Below, one piece after another: positions 12,167 to 22,840 of a stretch of 64,000 nucleotides of DNA. The stretch's first letter is position 1, and each line of letters opens with the position of its first letter. Below the pieces are notes generated by a model, which saw nothing but the letters and a program-made list of their open reading frames with translations, did no database searches and was not told the DNA's origin. The DNA comes from Thereva unica (taxonomy: Eukaryota > Arthropoda > Insecta > Diptera > Therevidae). The translations under genes were made by a program, and so were the position numbers. The stretch covers positions 137,068,876 through 137,132,875 of the forward strand of contig OX465281.1 in NCBI GenBank assembly GCA_949987705.1. Direction: 5' to 3'.

Positions 12167-13132
12167 TTATAAAGATACGGGGGGGTATTGAAGAAGGTGG
12201 TGATGAACCCTGCGTTTGAACTCTTGGATGTTGTAGGAGCTCGGAAAAACTGACTGCGAGAGATTATTCCACAGTCGAGTTGTTCTATTTACAAAGGAAT
12301 TCATATCCTGTTGAGTCCGGGAAAGGGGGAGTTGCAGGTGGAAGGAATGAGACGAGTGGACTAATCTCGTGTTGCGGGTATAGGATTGCCGTGGAGGCAG
12401 GAGAGCTTTTAGCTTGGAGGAACAGTCACTATGAAAGTAGCGATAAAATTTTGTCAGTGCAGCTACATTCTTACGGTGGCTCAAGGGGTCGATGGTGGAG
12501 CAAATGGTGTCGCCATCAATTAGTTTAAGGGCCCTTTTTTGGACCTTATCTAACCATGCCAAGGTGGTTATTGGAGCGCCGCCCCAAACGATGGAGTTAT
12601 ATTCGAGAAGAGGCCGAATGTAGGATTTATAAAGAACAGCACGGGCCGATGGCTGAAGGAGGAACTTGCACCTCTTAAGAAATCCCAAGCATTGGGATGC
12701 TTGTTTGGCGATTTGGAATATGTGGTCATTCCATCGCAAGTCTTTGGCTAAAGTCACGTCTAAGATGTGTAGGGATGGGTCGGCCTTTAGTACCACATCA
12801 TCCACTTTCAAGGATGGTGAGGTGTTGATCTTTTTCTTTGAAATAAGACAGTACTTGGTTTTGGTGCGGTTGAATTCAACACGATTCTTATCTCCCCACT
12901 CTAGAATGAGTTCAATGTCATTATTAATAGAGTTGAACATTAGTTCACTATCATCAAGACAGGATCTGGCATGAATCTGTCTTGTATCGAGGCTGTACAA
13001 GTAACGTAGAGTACCGTCGTCAGCGAAGCTGAGAAGTGAGTTGGAGGGGACTGAAAGTAGGTCATTTATAAAAATGAGAAATAGGGCCGGTGATAAGTCA
13101 CCTTTTTTCGGTATCGGCTGAACATTTTCCAA
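12167..13132 (-). CDS. LINE-A reverse transcriptase, C-terminal part with internal deletion
   Basis: This 321-codon frame carries the late RT motifs: LSPALFLIFINDLL, SFADDGTLRY (catalytic FADD) and the LINE C-terminal domain ending at YPPVSL. Its N-terminus reads PIPKKGD, an early RT motif, directly followed by LSPALFL, a mid-RT motif. The roughly 130-150 residues normally between them are absent, so this copy has an in-frame deletion near 13095-13105 and cannot be an active polymerase. The homologous plus-strand copy at 59682-60761 keeps part of the missing region. The initiator Met is not meaningful because the frame is a fragment. Confidence 0.8.
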   Translation of the reverse strand: MENVQPIPKKGDLSPALFLIFINDLLSVPSNSLLSFADDGTLRYLYSLDTRQIHARSCLDDSELMFNSINNDIELILEWGDKNRVEFNRTKTKYCLISKKKINTSPSLKVDDVVLKADPSLHILDVTLAKDLRWNDHIFQIAKQASQCLGFLKRCKFLLQPSARAVLYKSYIRPLLEYNSIVWGGAPITTLAWLDKVQKRALKLIDGDTICSTIDPLSHRKNVAALTKFYRYFHSDCSSKLKALLPPRQSYTRNTRLVHSSHSFHLQLPLSRTQQDMNSFVNRTTRLWNNLSQSVFPSSYNIQEFKRRVHHHLLQYPPVSL

Positions 13133-13211
13133 GAGTCTGGGTAGACTCCGGAAGAGTATAATAGGGCAAAAAGTTTGCGCAGAGGTTTAGCCAAAAGTGA
13201 GGCGCATTGTT

Positions 13212-13829
13212 TTAAGACGATGGGGGTATATTATCGGGTCCAGTGGATTTATTGGCGTCGAGCTCTTTGAGACACCTGTACACCTCGCGAGTCCTGAAGA
13301 AAACCCTGGGCATTAAATGAGCATTGAGCTCGAGAACCGGGGGTAGCGTATCAGTTTCGGGTAGAGAAGAATTTGATGCAAACAGAGATGCTAGTAAATC
13401 GGCCTCGGATTTGCTGTTTGTTATCACCTTCTTATTGTGGATAAGTGAAGGAGTTGTGGATGAAGTGAAATTCTTCTTAATGGAGCTTACCAAGGACCAG
13501 AAGTTTTTGCTACCAGAAGTTGCGTTAACTACTTACTTACTTAAACTTCTCAACTTGCTGTCAAATGAATTTTTGACATTCTTGATGGTGACTTTACAGG
13601 ACTTTCTAAGTTTTATATATTCTAGGCGGAGCGATTCACTCGGAAAACTCTTGAATGCTCGAAAGGCGGCTTCTTTGTTTCTAATTGCGTTCATACACTC
13701 CTGATTAAACCATCTGTTGGGCCTAGGCTTCACAGATTTGGTAGAATGAGGAATGAATAAATGCATTCCTGCCTGAATGATCCTGGTTATACGGATAGTA
13801 CAGAGTTGATGTTTTTGGTTCGCACCCAA
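13212..13829 (-). pseudogene. LINE-A linker and RT start, frameshifted
   Basis: Two minus-strand frames, 13829-13533 and 13493-13212, hold the region between endonuclease and RT. The first has NRWFNQECMNAIRNKEAAF, the second ends with LDANKSTGPDNIP, the first RT motif. A frameshift after GPDNIP moves the reading on towards the frame at 13132-12167. No endonuclease domain is present upstream, so the copy is 5' truncated at about 13830. Confidence 0.75.
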
Positions 13830-14084
13830 AAGAATTTTATATCGCTGACAGATATAAAACGACGGAGATATAATAAGGAAGGGAAATGCCTCTTAAAGAC
13901 ATGGGGTATATTATTCAGAAATACAATATGCTCCTTGAAGATATAATATATCTATTTGAAGTATGTGTGTGAAAGGTAAATTTTAGCCAAGAGAGAAATT
14001 AAATTACCTCTTGTAGGTACAATGGATGTTTGTGTAAGAAATTAATGTAGCCGTTGCTTCGACTATTTTTATCTTCTACAGATA

Positions 14085-14395
14085 TAATTCAATATTTACC
14101 ACAATTATAATTTCTTCACCCGATTAGCAGAATTTGTAACTAGAATTTGCGATTTATAAATAGTATCAAACTTCCCCACATCTAATTCTCGATTTACACT
14201 TTCAGTTCTTTCTTGAAAGCAATTTCTTTGCAATGCCAAGATTACTTTCAAGAAAAAATTGGAAGTATGTATAAATCAGGAATTGGAAACTGAAAAATTT
14301 AACACTACATATTTATAAATTGCAAACTATAGTTACATATTCTGCTAATCCGTTGAAGAAATTATTATTATAATTTTTGGATAATATTTCCCACG
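14085..14395. mobile_element. Foldback/MITE-like inverted repeat
   Basis: The left arm (about 14105-14175) contains aatttcttcacccgattagc followed by agaatttgtaactagaatttg. The right arm (about 14310-14385) contains the imperfect complement. The centre has a tight hairpin, TTCTTGAAAG to CTTTCAAGAA (about 14210-14253). The whole segment can fold on itself over about 310 bp. No frame and no certain target duplication was seen. Confidence 0.55.
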
Positions 14396-14556
14396 ACAGT
14401 AAAGTACTCATAATATAGTTTTGGTAAATATTATATAAAAAACAATGTAGGAAAGAAAAAACAATGTTTCATAATAAATGCTTCAAGGACTTAGTTTATT
14501 AAAAACAAAAATAAATTCAATAAAAAACTGAGTTTTATTATAAACGATTGTACCTT

Positions 14557-15673
14557 TAGTCCAGTGCAATTAGTAAATCAAATTGCATTTCATGATGGTC
14601 AAAATTTTTTGTTTTGGAATTTGTTGGGGTACATCTGACAATGTTAAAACCAAGTTTGTGGGGTCGCGGTGTGATGGGAAAAGCCGCCATCTTAAAAAGG
14701 GGGAGAGGTCGTTTATACCAAATAACTCGGTTGTGTGCGATGACAGCTGAAAATGATCAATACAAAGTCATTAGAGAATAAAATTATCTACAAAATGAGC
14801 CCTTAACGAGGTCTGTAAGTTAATTTGGCTCAAAGCTATGGCCGCTCAAAGTTCGAACTTGTTCGGGTGGTTGAGGTTGAATGCAGTTTTATGCGATTAT
14901 CTCGTAAGATATTAATTTGGGTGGGTTAATGCCGATTACCAAACTTATAGTGCTAGTGATTACCTTCAGAATAAGCCCTTAGTCATCGTTCTCGCTTGTA
15001 TAGTTTGCGAGTAATCCAACGCCAAAGTTTGCACTTCACGTGCCTGAAATAACTGATAACGCCATTTTTTTGAATATCTCGTTAACGGTTGCTCATATGA
15101 TAATGTAGTAAATAGCAGAAATACGGGCATTAAAATATCTTTCAGATGGGCTATTGACCTAAACTCTATGTCGTTTCATGTCCGCGACATAACGGGTGAA
15201 AAGTCAACAGCGAAGGTCGTGACACTTCTCGACGAATAACTCGCTTCCAGCCAGTTTCGCGTTTCGGATGAATTAGAATTTTATGTAACGCCCTGAATTA
15301 TCTATATTTTGGGTTATTTAACTACTTTGGAAAATTATAATAATGGGAAATAGTAGCTAAGATTCATCGAACTTTGAGCGGCCATAACTTTGAGCCAAAT
15401 TAACTTACAGACCTCGTTAAGGGCTCATTTTGTAGATAATTTTATTCTCTAATGACTTTGTATTGATCATTTTCAGCTATCATCGCACACAACCGAGTTA
15501 TTTGGTATAAACGACCTCTACCTCTTTTTCAAGATGGCGGCTTTTCCAACACACTGCGACCCCACAAACTTGGTTTTAACATTGTCAGATGTACCCCAAC
15601 AAATTCCAAAAAAAAATTTGACCATCATGAAATGCAATTTCATGCCCTTTTTTCGACTAATTGCACTGAGCTA
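14557..15673. mobile_element. MITE, TAGTCCAG family, copy 2 (TSD CTT)
   Basis: The 1117-bp copy has ends TAGTCCAGTGCAATTAG and, inverted, TAGCTCAGTGCAATTAG. It is flanked by CTT on both sides (14554-14556 and 15674-15676). It shares long end sequences with copy 1 at 5123-5752 but has about 490 bp more interior, including the paired phrases ccgctcaaagtt and aactttgagcgg. It codes for nothing recognisable. The longer copy may be closer to an ancestral element. Confidence 0.75.
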
Positions 15674-15696
15674 CTTAATAATACTAACAAATTATA

Positions 15697-16330
15697 TCTT
15701 ACTAATATTATAAACGTGAATGTTTGTATGTATGTTTGTTACTCTTTCACGCAAAAACTACTGAATGGATTTTAATGAAACTTTACAATAATATAGCTCA
15801 TATATCAGAATAACATATAGGCTATAATTTATAAAAAAATTCAACATGGCCGCCGAAAACTCAAAATGGCCACGCAAATTGTGTTCCGATTTCAATGAAA
15901 GTTGGTATATAGAGGTTTTTAAGGTCGCTAAGAACGAATTTGTGGTCAAAACTTATAAATTCAAAATGGCCGTGCCAATATGGCCGACGAATTTGCCAAT
16001 TGTGTTCCGATTCCAATGAAAATCGAAATCTGGCGGATTTTAAGGTTGCAAATAACGAATTTATGATCAAAACTTATAAATTCAAAATGGCGGACGAATT
16101 TTTCCAATTGTATTCCGATTCCAATGAAAGTGAATATCTAGGGGTTTCTAAGGTTGCAAATAACGAATTTATGATCAAAACTTATAAATTCAAAATGGCC
16201 GCGCCAATATGGCCGACGAATTTTTCCAATTGTATTCCGATTGCAATGAAAATCGGTATCTGGGGGCTTTTCGGGCAAACGAATTTATGATCAAAGCTTA
16301 TAAATTCAAAATTGCGGGTCCAATATGACG
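15697..16330 (+). mobile_element. Helitron-like copy 1 with internal tandem units
   Basis: It starts with TCTTACTAATATTATAAACG after an A, as do or nearly do two further copies at 16796 and 17976. This start and the following ttgttactctttcacgcaaa phrase are widespread in insect genomes as Helitron-type ends. Its interior holds about five units of roughly 108-121 bp, each ending near ttataaattcaaaatggccg. No Rep/helicase frame is seen. No clear 3' end was found, so the right boundary is uncertain. Confidence 0.5.
15841..16320. repeat. Degenerate tandem array, period about 108-121 bp
   Basis: The phrase ttcaaaatgg recurs at about 15960, 16081 and 16189, and as ttcaaaattg at 16305. The repeated block between includes tccgattccaatgaaa and aataacgaatttatgatc. 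The units differ by substitutions and small indels. Short plus and minus frames across this array are by-products of the repeat. Confidence 0.7.
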
Positions 16331-16795
16331 CACGAATTTTCCCAAGCCACATTCTGAAATGTAGTAAATTTCTAAAATTCCCTCTAACCAGTATAGAAAC
16401 AGTAAAAACTGTAGAAAGAGTCGAAGTTTGCAAATTTGTGCGCCCCTACATTGTCATCACGAGGTTAAACGATGTCATCTATCGCTTCCAAAAAGTTCGA
16501 TCGGAAAAACGGGACCTGGAGGAAGCTGTGTTCGGGACGAATACTGAGTAAGAAGGGAGCAGTGTAACGGCTAACCGAAAAGAGAAAGTTAAAATTCCAA
16601 TTCACCGAGAAGTTACATGTTTAGATGCATCTACTTGAATACATAACGCTGTTCTAATCGAATCACCGATAAGATTGGGAAGAGGGAATTTTTTTCCAGA
16701 TTTATTGTTTTTTTTTCCTACCGCGTACAACGCACACATAATTTTTTTTTTATTTAAAAGCCTTGCAACGCACACAGGTTTTTTGCTATAGGCTA

Positions 16796-17220
16796 TCTTA
16801 CTAATATTATAAACGCGAATGTTTGTATGGATGTTTGTTACTCTTTCAATCAAAAACTACTGAATAGATTTTAATGAAACTTTACAATAATATAGCTCAT
16901 ACTTCAGAATAACATATAGGCTATCTCGAAACCTTCGGGTAGTTGTAGTGTACTGATATAGAAAAATCCGAAACTTTTGTATGGGAGGTACTCTTCAAAT
17001 TTCTGCTAAAGAAGTCAGATCCATTTTGTTTTGGTTTTTTTCCGAAAAAAAAAAAATACGATTTCCAAAGTTTCAGATCGATCGGAGTTTATTTACGGAT
17101 AGTTGCCGTACAATTTTGTTTAAAAAATCAGATTTATCGCGAAGGACGCAGCCCCACAGAGTCACCAGACGACGGTACTTCTCTCCAGCCCTTCGCGCCA
17201 TGGCTGATACTATCGGCGGT
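16796..17220 (+). mobile_element. Helitron-like copy 2
   Basis: It starts TCTTACTAATATTATAAACG after an A and shares over 100 bp with copies 1 and 3. It then shares with copy 3 the block tgggaggtactcttcaaatt through agatttatcgcgaaggacgc. The right end is not defined. A small frame at 16981-17223 runs through this block but is also in copy 3, where it diverges after the same point, so it is not a gene. Confidence 0.5.
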
Positions 17221-17276
17221 TGACTAATATCTTAATAAATCTATTCAGAAAGAAAAAGAGAAAAAAAAAACAATCT

Positions 17277-17357
17277 GCCCGACCAGGGCTTGAACCTGCA
17301 ACGCTACGCGCCGCTGGATCAAGGATCCAACGCGCTACGCACTCTCCCACCGACTTT
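17277..17357 (-). repeat. tRNA-like / SINE-head-like sequence
   Basis: The minus strand has a B-box-like GGTTCAAGCCC, an anticodon-arm-like hairpin TTGGATCCTTGATCCAG and an A-box-like stretch before it. Acceptor arms do not pair and position 33 is not T, so a working tRNA is unlikely. A tRNA pseudogene or the head of a tRNA-derived SINE fits better. Confidence 0.4.
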
Positions 17358-17609
17358 CTACCAGTTTTGCAGCAATAAAGTAATTTTTTCGGTGCCTATG
17401 AAATGTTTACGTTGAACTAATTTCAACAGTTGTTATGCCTAATTTCGAACTCCGTTATCAGAATTTCGAAAAAATTTAACGCTTCAAATGAACCAAAAAA
17501 AAGCAAAAAAGTTATTGGATTACAAAGTTATGCATGAACAGGACTACAAAATACCTACACGTCGAATTGAGTAACCTCCTCTTTTTTGGAAGTCGGTTAG
17601 AAAAGAGTA

Positions 17610-17690
17610 CGCCATCATCACCAAGAATCGAACCCTGGCCCTTTCGCACCCCGATCTAGCGCCTTCCCATTACTCCAAACACTAACTTGT
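17610..17690 (-). repeat. Second tRNA-like / SINE-head-like sequence
   Basis: On minus, CCAGGGTTCGATTCTTGG contains a perfect B-box core and a T-arm-like stem. Upstream AATGGGAAGGCGCTAG may be a degenerate A box. No complete cloverleaf can be drawn. Nearby, ttttttggaagtcggtta (about 17580-17599) is a phrase commonly dispersed in insect repeats. This is likely part of a SINE or a tRNA pseudogene. Confidence 0.35.
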
Positions 17691-17975
17691 AGGAATGTGG
17701 CAATAAACATATTTATTCATGCTTAAGTAAAAAGGTACATTCCAATGCTAGATATGTATAAAGTTTCGAAGAAAGTAAACAACTGAATTATGACAACAGA
17801 TTTTCTATTATTTATGAAATGTATTTTGTATATTTTATGGAAATTGATAATCATAGGTAAAACGAAGAGTAATGTAATATTGCCATGAATAGTGTTCACT
17901 ATTCTTTGTCATAGATGGGGTGCAATTAAAATACATTATATCAATTCTTTTAAATTCTTGGCGGGTAATCTTACT

Positions 17976-19544
17976 TCTTACTAATATTATAAACGTGAAT
18001 GTTTGTATGTATGTTTGTTACTCTTTCACGCAAAAACTACTGAATGGATTTTAATGAAACTTTACAATAATATAGCTCATATATCAGAATAACATATAGG
18101 CTATAATTTATAAAAAAATTCAACATGGCCGCCGAAAACTCAAAATGCTCAACTTTTGTATGGGAGGTACTCTTCAAATTTCTGCTAAAGAAGTCAGATC
18201 CATTTTGTTTTGGGTTTTTTCCGAAAAAAAAAAAAAAAATACGATTTCCAAAGTTTCAGATCGATCGGAGTTTATTTACGGATAGTTGCCGTACAATTTT
18301 GTTTAAAAAATCAGATTTATCGCGAAGGACGCGGTTCTCTGAACTTGGATTGAAGTAACTTCGGCTGCATGTGCCTGATTTTAGCAATGTATGGCTTAAA
18401 TGAAAGGTCTCGAAACCAAAAAGACGACAAATTCAATAATCAGATATCGTCGCTTTTTCTTTTTGAGCTATGGTACCTGGAAATTTGCATAGATTTCAAG
18501 GTGCTTGATTTTTCAACATACAATAATTTTGCATGGGACATATTTTTTTTCATATTTCTTACGGAAAAATTACTCTTTATCATGCCGTTAAATGTTTGAA
18601 AAGTTCGCCCAATGTTGCCAAACGTTGCTTATTGAACGTATTAACTGTCTCCATTCATAGTGTGAAGTGTGACATCATCGGGAATTGCATCAACGCTACT
18701 TGATGGTGGATGTTTAGTGTATTGAGCACCCAAGTTCCTATTGAATTTGAACCAGAGAGAAACACCTACATGTAACATCAGTAAAAACTCCCGTATTGCC
18801 ACATCCGTGCAAAATTATTATTTTGGAGCGAATGTACCATGACCTATAAAAAATAGGTCGAAGCGCATGACAGGGCTTTTCAAGATTTCCGAGGAAAACC
18901 TAATCCATGGTAGGCGCTCTGACACTACTTGCTCAACTTTGCCTGGTATACTTCGATCAAAGCCTGCAAATGAGCTGAACGGATGCATGCTTGAAAGCAT
19001 CACATCTATAGAACAGTATTGAAAAAACCAACTTTTGGTCGTTTCAAATAGCGAAATTTCAATCGATAGCATCGATATTATTCGGAATCAAAAATACGAA
19101 AATGGCTCCTACTGTATATTAAAATTCTTATCACTTCAACTGCAAAATAAACGGAAGCTATAGCGCGTACCAAAAGAATTGGAAATATAAACGCAGGCGG
19201 CGAACTGACAATTTCACACCCATTAAAATTTCGTGTATGGATAAAGTTCAAGCGGACGTGCATTGTAATTTCTTCTTCGAAATTCATTTACGGGCAAAAA
19301 CACTCCCTCATAGCATCTGACCACGACAAGAGTGGCAGTGAGACCGCTGAATTGTGATTAGTGATATAAATGAGCAAGTGATTTGGGTTTTTAAACGAAC
19401 GGAGTTACACTTTTCTTTACGAATGTACTTGCATCCCGGGATTTGAGACTCTCAGTGCCCATCGATTTTGAGATTCCCAATTGTTTTGGCGCACGGCATA
19501 CTATTGGCTTATTTGTGCAGCGAGGCGCACCGGGTTCCAGCTAG
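17976..19544 (+). mobile_element. Helitron-like copy 3 with a candidate CTAG terminus
   Basis: It begins TCTTACTAATATTATAAACG and ends near gcgaggcgcaccgggttccag followed by CTAG then T. A GC-rich short palindrome just before CTRR followed by T is the classic Helitron 3' end. There is no long frame, so it is non-autonomous. The 5' flanking base is T, not A, which is atypical. That the two ends belong to one element is inferred from spacing, not proven. Confidence 0.5.
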
Positions 19545-19789
19545 TACATACATACATTTGTATACCTACTACTTGGGGTTACATAAGTATATTTCTACGA
19601 CATTAGAACACATAAAATAATAGCTTTTTCAAAGCAGACTTTTCAAAAAAAAAAAAAAAAAACTTTTTCAAATAAAACATTTCGTTAAAAAAATTAGTAG
19701 GTATTTGCTTAATTTGTAATAATATTAATATTATTAACGCTGCAAAATATACGATAAATTTCACAAAAGTTTTTTGCGTATGGCACAAG

Positions 19790-21290
19790 GCGTAAATCGC
19801 CTGTATTTTCTACTCTAAATCCATAAAAACGTTTATCAAAACCCAAATTATCGAGAGAATTGCATCCGAAATAAACTTTCTCTTCGATAAGATAAATTTC
19901 TTTTATTAAACAATATATAGGTAATTCATCATTTGTGAAACCAATTTTTATTACAGCGCTATGTTGAAACTTTACATTATTGTATACCGCCCATTTAAGT
20001 TTATAAATCTTTACATCTTGAAATGGTATCCTATATTTTTCAATTACATCTTAAGCACTAACTTCTATCTTTAATCCATACTCTACTGGAGTATAAAATG
20101 ACGTAAAATTCATGACAAAATTCGCAAATTGGAACTGATATTTTGAACTAAATGTTTTTAATAAGTTTCGTCTATTTTTTTTTTACTTTGGACATAGATT
20201 TAAAATTTTGGTGGAAAGATTCAAATCTAATCGAAGATATGTTACATAATGGCCCAATATTACTCAAAATACGAGGATAGTGTACCATAAAATGATGTTT
20301 TGGTTTTAGTGTAGGTCCAAAGCACATAATATAAAGTTCATGATGTTCACAAATTAATGTATGCAATAATTAATTCGTAGTAATTTGTAGGGATTTAGAA
20401 AATAATATTGAAACGATTTCTCTTAAAACTATATAAAGCTCCCATTCGTTACAATCAATATCGATTAGGTCGCCAACTATTAAAGAAAAATTAAAAAAAA
20501 AAAACAAAGCATTTCTGAAGCAGATGTCTTGAACTTTTCCTCCTTTAAAGAAGTTGCACATATATTTGTAAGGATCCTCAAACATATAAGTTTTACAAAT
20601 TGTAATAGTATAAGCTGATGGCTTTTCTAAACCTACTAAATATACACTTGGTTGTAAGAACTGTCCTCCAGGTACTGACTTGTTTTTTGGAAAAATTTAG
20701 TTGCTTCTAGTTGTGTCTGGAAATAAGTAAATATTTTAATATAGATGCGGAACGAACGACTAAAATTATAATTTCAACTTACTATAAAATGAGGAAGTCA
20801 AAAATCGGCAACTTCTGCTTTACTTGGCCTATAGCATTTCTTTCCTCTATATCCTTTTATAGATGGGTTGCTCATATACAAGGGCAGAATTTTAATAGAG
20901 TTTATTTGACGTAACACTGAAAATTAAATAAATATTTTCAATTTTCTAACAATAAAAGTAAATACTTATAAATAAAAAATACCTACCGATATTTTCGGGA
21001 GATTCCTTACACTCCTTTATTAATTTTAAAATTTGTTTTTACTTACTTTTCCGTGAAGCAATATCAATTATTAATAAAGATAATTCCTCCAAGTTTTTAA
21101 TAGGTGCTATATTAGGGTACATTACATTAGCATCATTTGTTAGCTAAAAAATACTATATTGGGCATCTTACCAGGGCGTAGCCGTTTTCCAAAGTTAATG
21201 GTGGATATTTTTTTAAATAATCTAAAATGGTATTGTTTTTTAAGAAATCTGACCGCGGCTTTAAGCATTTATCCCAGTTTAGTTTGACTT
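19790..21290 (-). pseudogene. Decayed gene of a transposon-associated conserved family
   Basis: Minus-strand pieces include 20585-20370 (ending LREIVSILFSKSLQITTN), 20366-20172 with LKPKHHFMVHYPRILSNIGPL then RFESFHQNFK, and lower down VYFGCNSLDNLGFDKRFYGF. The order and the KPKxHxxxHYPRxxxxxGP...RFExxHxxFK pattern match a domain recurring in many animal genomes, often in mobile-element proteins. I cannot name the family with certainty. Stops and frameshifts break it. A GTAAG at about 21173 on minus could be an old splice donor, so a former intron-bearing gene is possible. Confidence 0.5.
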
Positions 21291-21970
21291 CCTCATGAAA
21301 ATTGAAGTTGCATACAATGATTGCATACGCTTTATTTATAATCTACGACGGTATGATCACACTTCGCCTTTTGTGAACAATGTCTTAGGGTGTTCCTTAA
21401 AAACTTATAAAGACTTGAGGTTGCTAAGATTTTTTCATGATATACTTAGACGGCGAAAACCCTCCTACCTCTCTGAATACCTCCAGTTATCGCATTCACG
21501 TAGAAATAACAATGTAATTATTCCTCGGTTTCGTTCTTTGCTAGGCCAACGTTCATACTTTGTTTATGCAGCCATACTTTGGAATGCTCTCCCTTATAAT
21601 TTGCAATTTATCGAATCAAGCTGTGTTTTCAAAAGGCGTCTTTTTGAATACTTCATGGGCACACCGTCTTAGAATGCAAATACTATCTATGTACCTATAT
21701 GCTTGCACTCTAGTTCTCTCAAACTACAAATCTATTTTTTTTTTCTCTTTCTCTCTATAATAATTTGTTTTTATCTTTCTTTTTTTAATTAATCTTGTGT
21801 ATTTTGAATCATTATTTATTTATTTTATAAGATATATTTTGATGTTAGTTAGTAAGTAGGTAATTCTTTATTGTTAATTTTTTCATTTGTTTTTTTTCCT
21901 CCGTTTATTGTACGAATTTAAGAATTTTTCTTTTGTACAAATACTGAAATAAATAATAATAATAATAAGT
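21280..21970 (+). mobile_element. LINE 3' fragment with (AAT)n tail
   Basis: The frame 21295-21672 (125 codons) reads as the C-terminal tail of a LINE ORF2. It includes FIYNLRRYDHTSPFVNNVLG and ends with a WNALPYNLQ...FKRRLFEYF phrase common after LINE RT domains. A T-rich 3' UTR follows and the copy ends in an AAT microsatellite (21949-21969). No RT core remains, so it is strongly 5' truncated. Its position next to the minus-strand pseudogene suggests insertion into or beside it. Confidence 0.65.
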
Positions 21971-22010
21971 GATTTTTTGATATTTAGTGCATCAATATCA
22001 AAAAATCACT
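21968..22010. repeat. Perfect 17-bp inverted repeat
   Basis: AGTGATTTTTTGATATT (21968-21984) is matched by its exact complement at 21994-22010 around a 9-base loop. It sits directly after the AAT tail of the LINE fragment. No frame or T-run supports a terminator role. Confidence 0.8.
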
Positions 22011-22469
22011 TCAATCGGTTAAATATTCTAAATTTTAGCCTTTTTGGGCGCACCTCCCCTTGTCATTATCGGGTGATATTTGGGTTTCACTAAGTGCGAA
22101 GATTGGGGGTTTATAAGTCGGTTCAATCGCCACATTCTTAGGGATACTTTCCGGAATTACATTTGCCGCATCCATCAGAGGCAATAAAATTTGTCCACTT
22201 CAAAGTGTTAAGCCTTTTAAAACGGGGCAAATTTTATCGACCGACAGTATAAATTATTGGAACAAGAACGCGACGGGAAAATATTTTTGCCGCAAGCGTG
22301 TCCTCGGCATTATTGTTATGCCGATTCAATTATTCTAACCGAGCCGAATCTAACATACCGCTATACCGGCGATAAATTTTCTTAGATTTTCTACACAAAA
22401 AACACCAACTTGTTTGTTCCAACTACAGAGAAACTATGTTACTGAATGTAGCATATAAAATATTCTTGT

Positions 22470-22840
22470 ATATCCTGTATATTCGTATATTGCACTAGTA
22501 TGAAAAAGTAATTGGGAATAACCACTGCGGATTCAGGAAACAAAAGTCCACAACCGATCACATATTCGCATTGAGACAGGTTATTGAAAAGACGAAAGAG
22601 TTTAATTTAAGAGACCCGCCTCTTTTTCATTGAGTTTAAGACAGTATATGATCTAGCGCTACGTTCAAAAATCTACGAAACCATGTGGAACTGAACTTTG
22701 CAGACCAATTAATTCAAATCACTAAAACCTCATTGTGTCGAATGATAAACGGAGTGAGAATACGGAGCAATATTTCGGTGCGAATAGAGGCCTCAGGTAA
22801 AGAGACTCTATATCCTGCTTACTATTTAATACTTATCTTA
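22470..22840 (+). pseudogene. LINE RT relic, left part (split by the BEL/Pao element)
   Basis: The plus strand reads HCGFRKQKSTTDHIFALRQ, then VIEKTKEFN, the RT segment (GFRxxxSTTDxIFxLRQ) typical of RTE-like LINEs abundant in insects. Stops follow soon after. The BEL/Pao element inserted at 22840/22841. The right part resumes at 42006 with the catalytic YADD box. Confidence 0.7.
22836..22840. repeat. 5-bp target site duplication TCTTA, left
   Basis: TCTTA immediately before the BEL/Pao 5' LTR recurs immediately after the 3' LTR (42006-42010). A 5-bp duplication is usual for BEL/Pao integration. Confidence 0.9.

Larger units (their letters stand above)
12031..13830 (-). mobile_element. LINE-A copy 1, non-LTR retrotransposon, minus strand
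   Basis: The element runs from an EN-RT linker region (13829-13533) through RT (13493-12167) into a 3' UTR ending in a short A tail (seen as T8 at about 12032-12039). A second copy with the same 3' UTR and A tail lies at 59676-60904 on plus. The RT has the FADD catalytic box and the C-terminal WGGAPITTLAWLDKVQKRAL phrase of CR1/jockey-like LINEs. It is 5' truncated and internally deleted. Confidence 0.85.

Noticed and set aside
15940..16290. 116-codon plus-strand frame
   Set aside because: Lies wholly in the degenerate tandem units of the Helitron-like copy; the peptide merely repeats the unit.
17277..17357. Functional tRNA gene
   Set aside because: Acceptor arms do not pair and position 33 is not T; treated as SINE-like or pseudogene.
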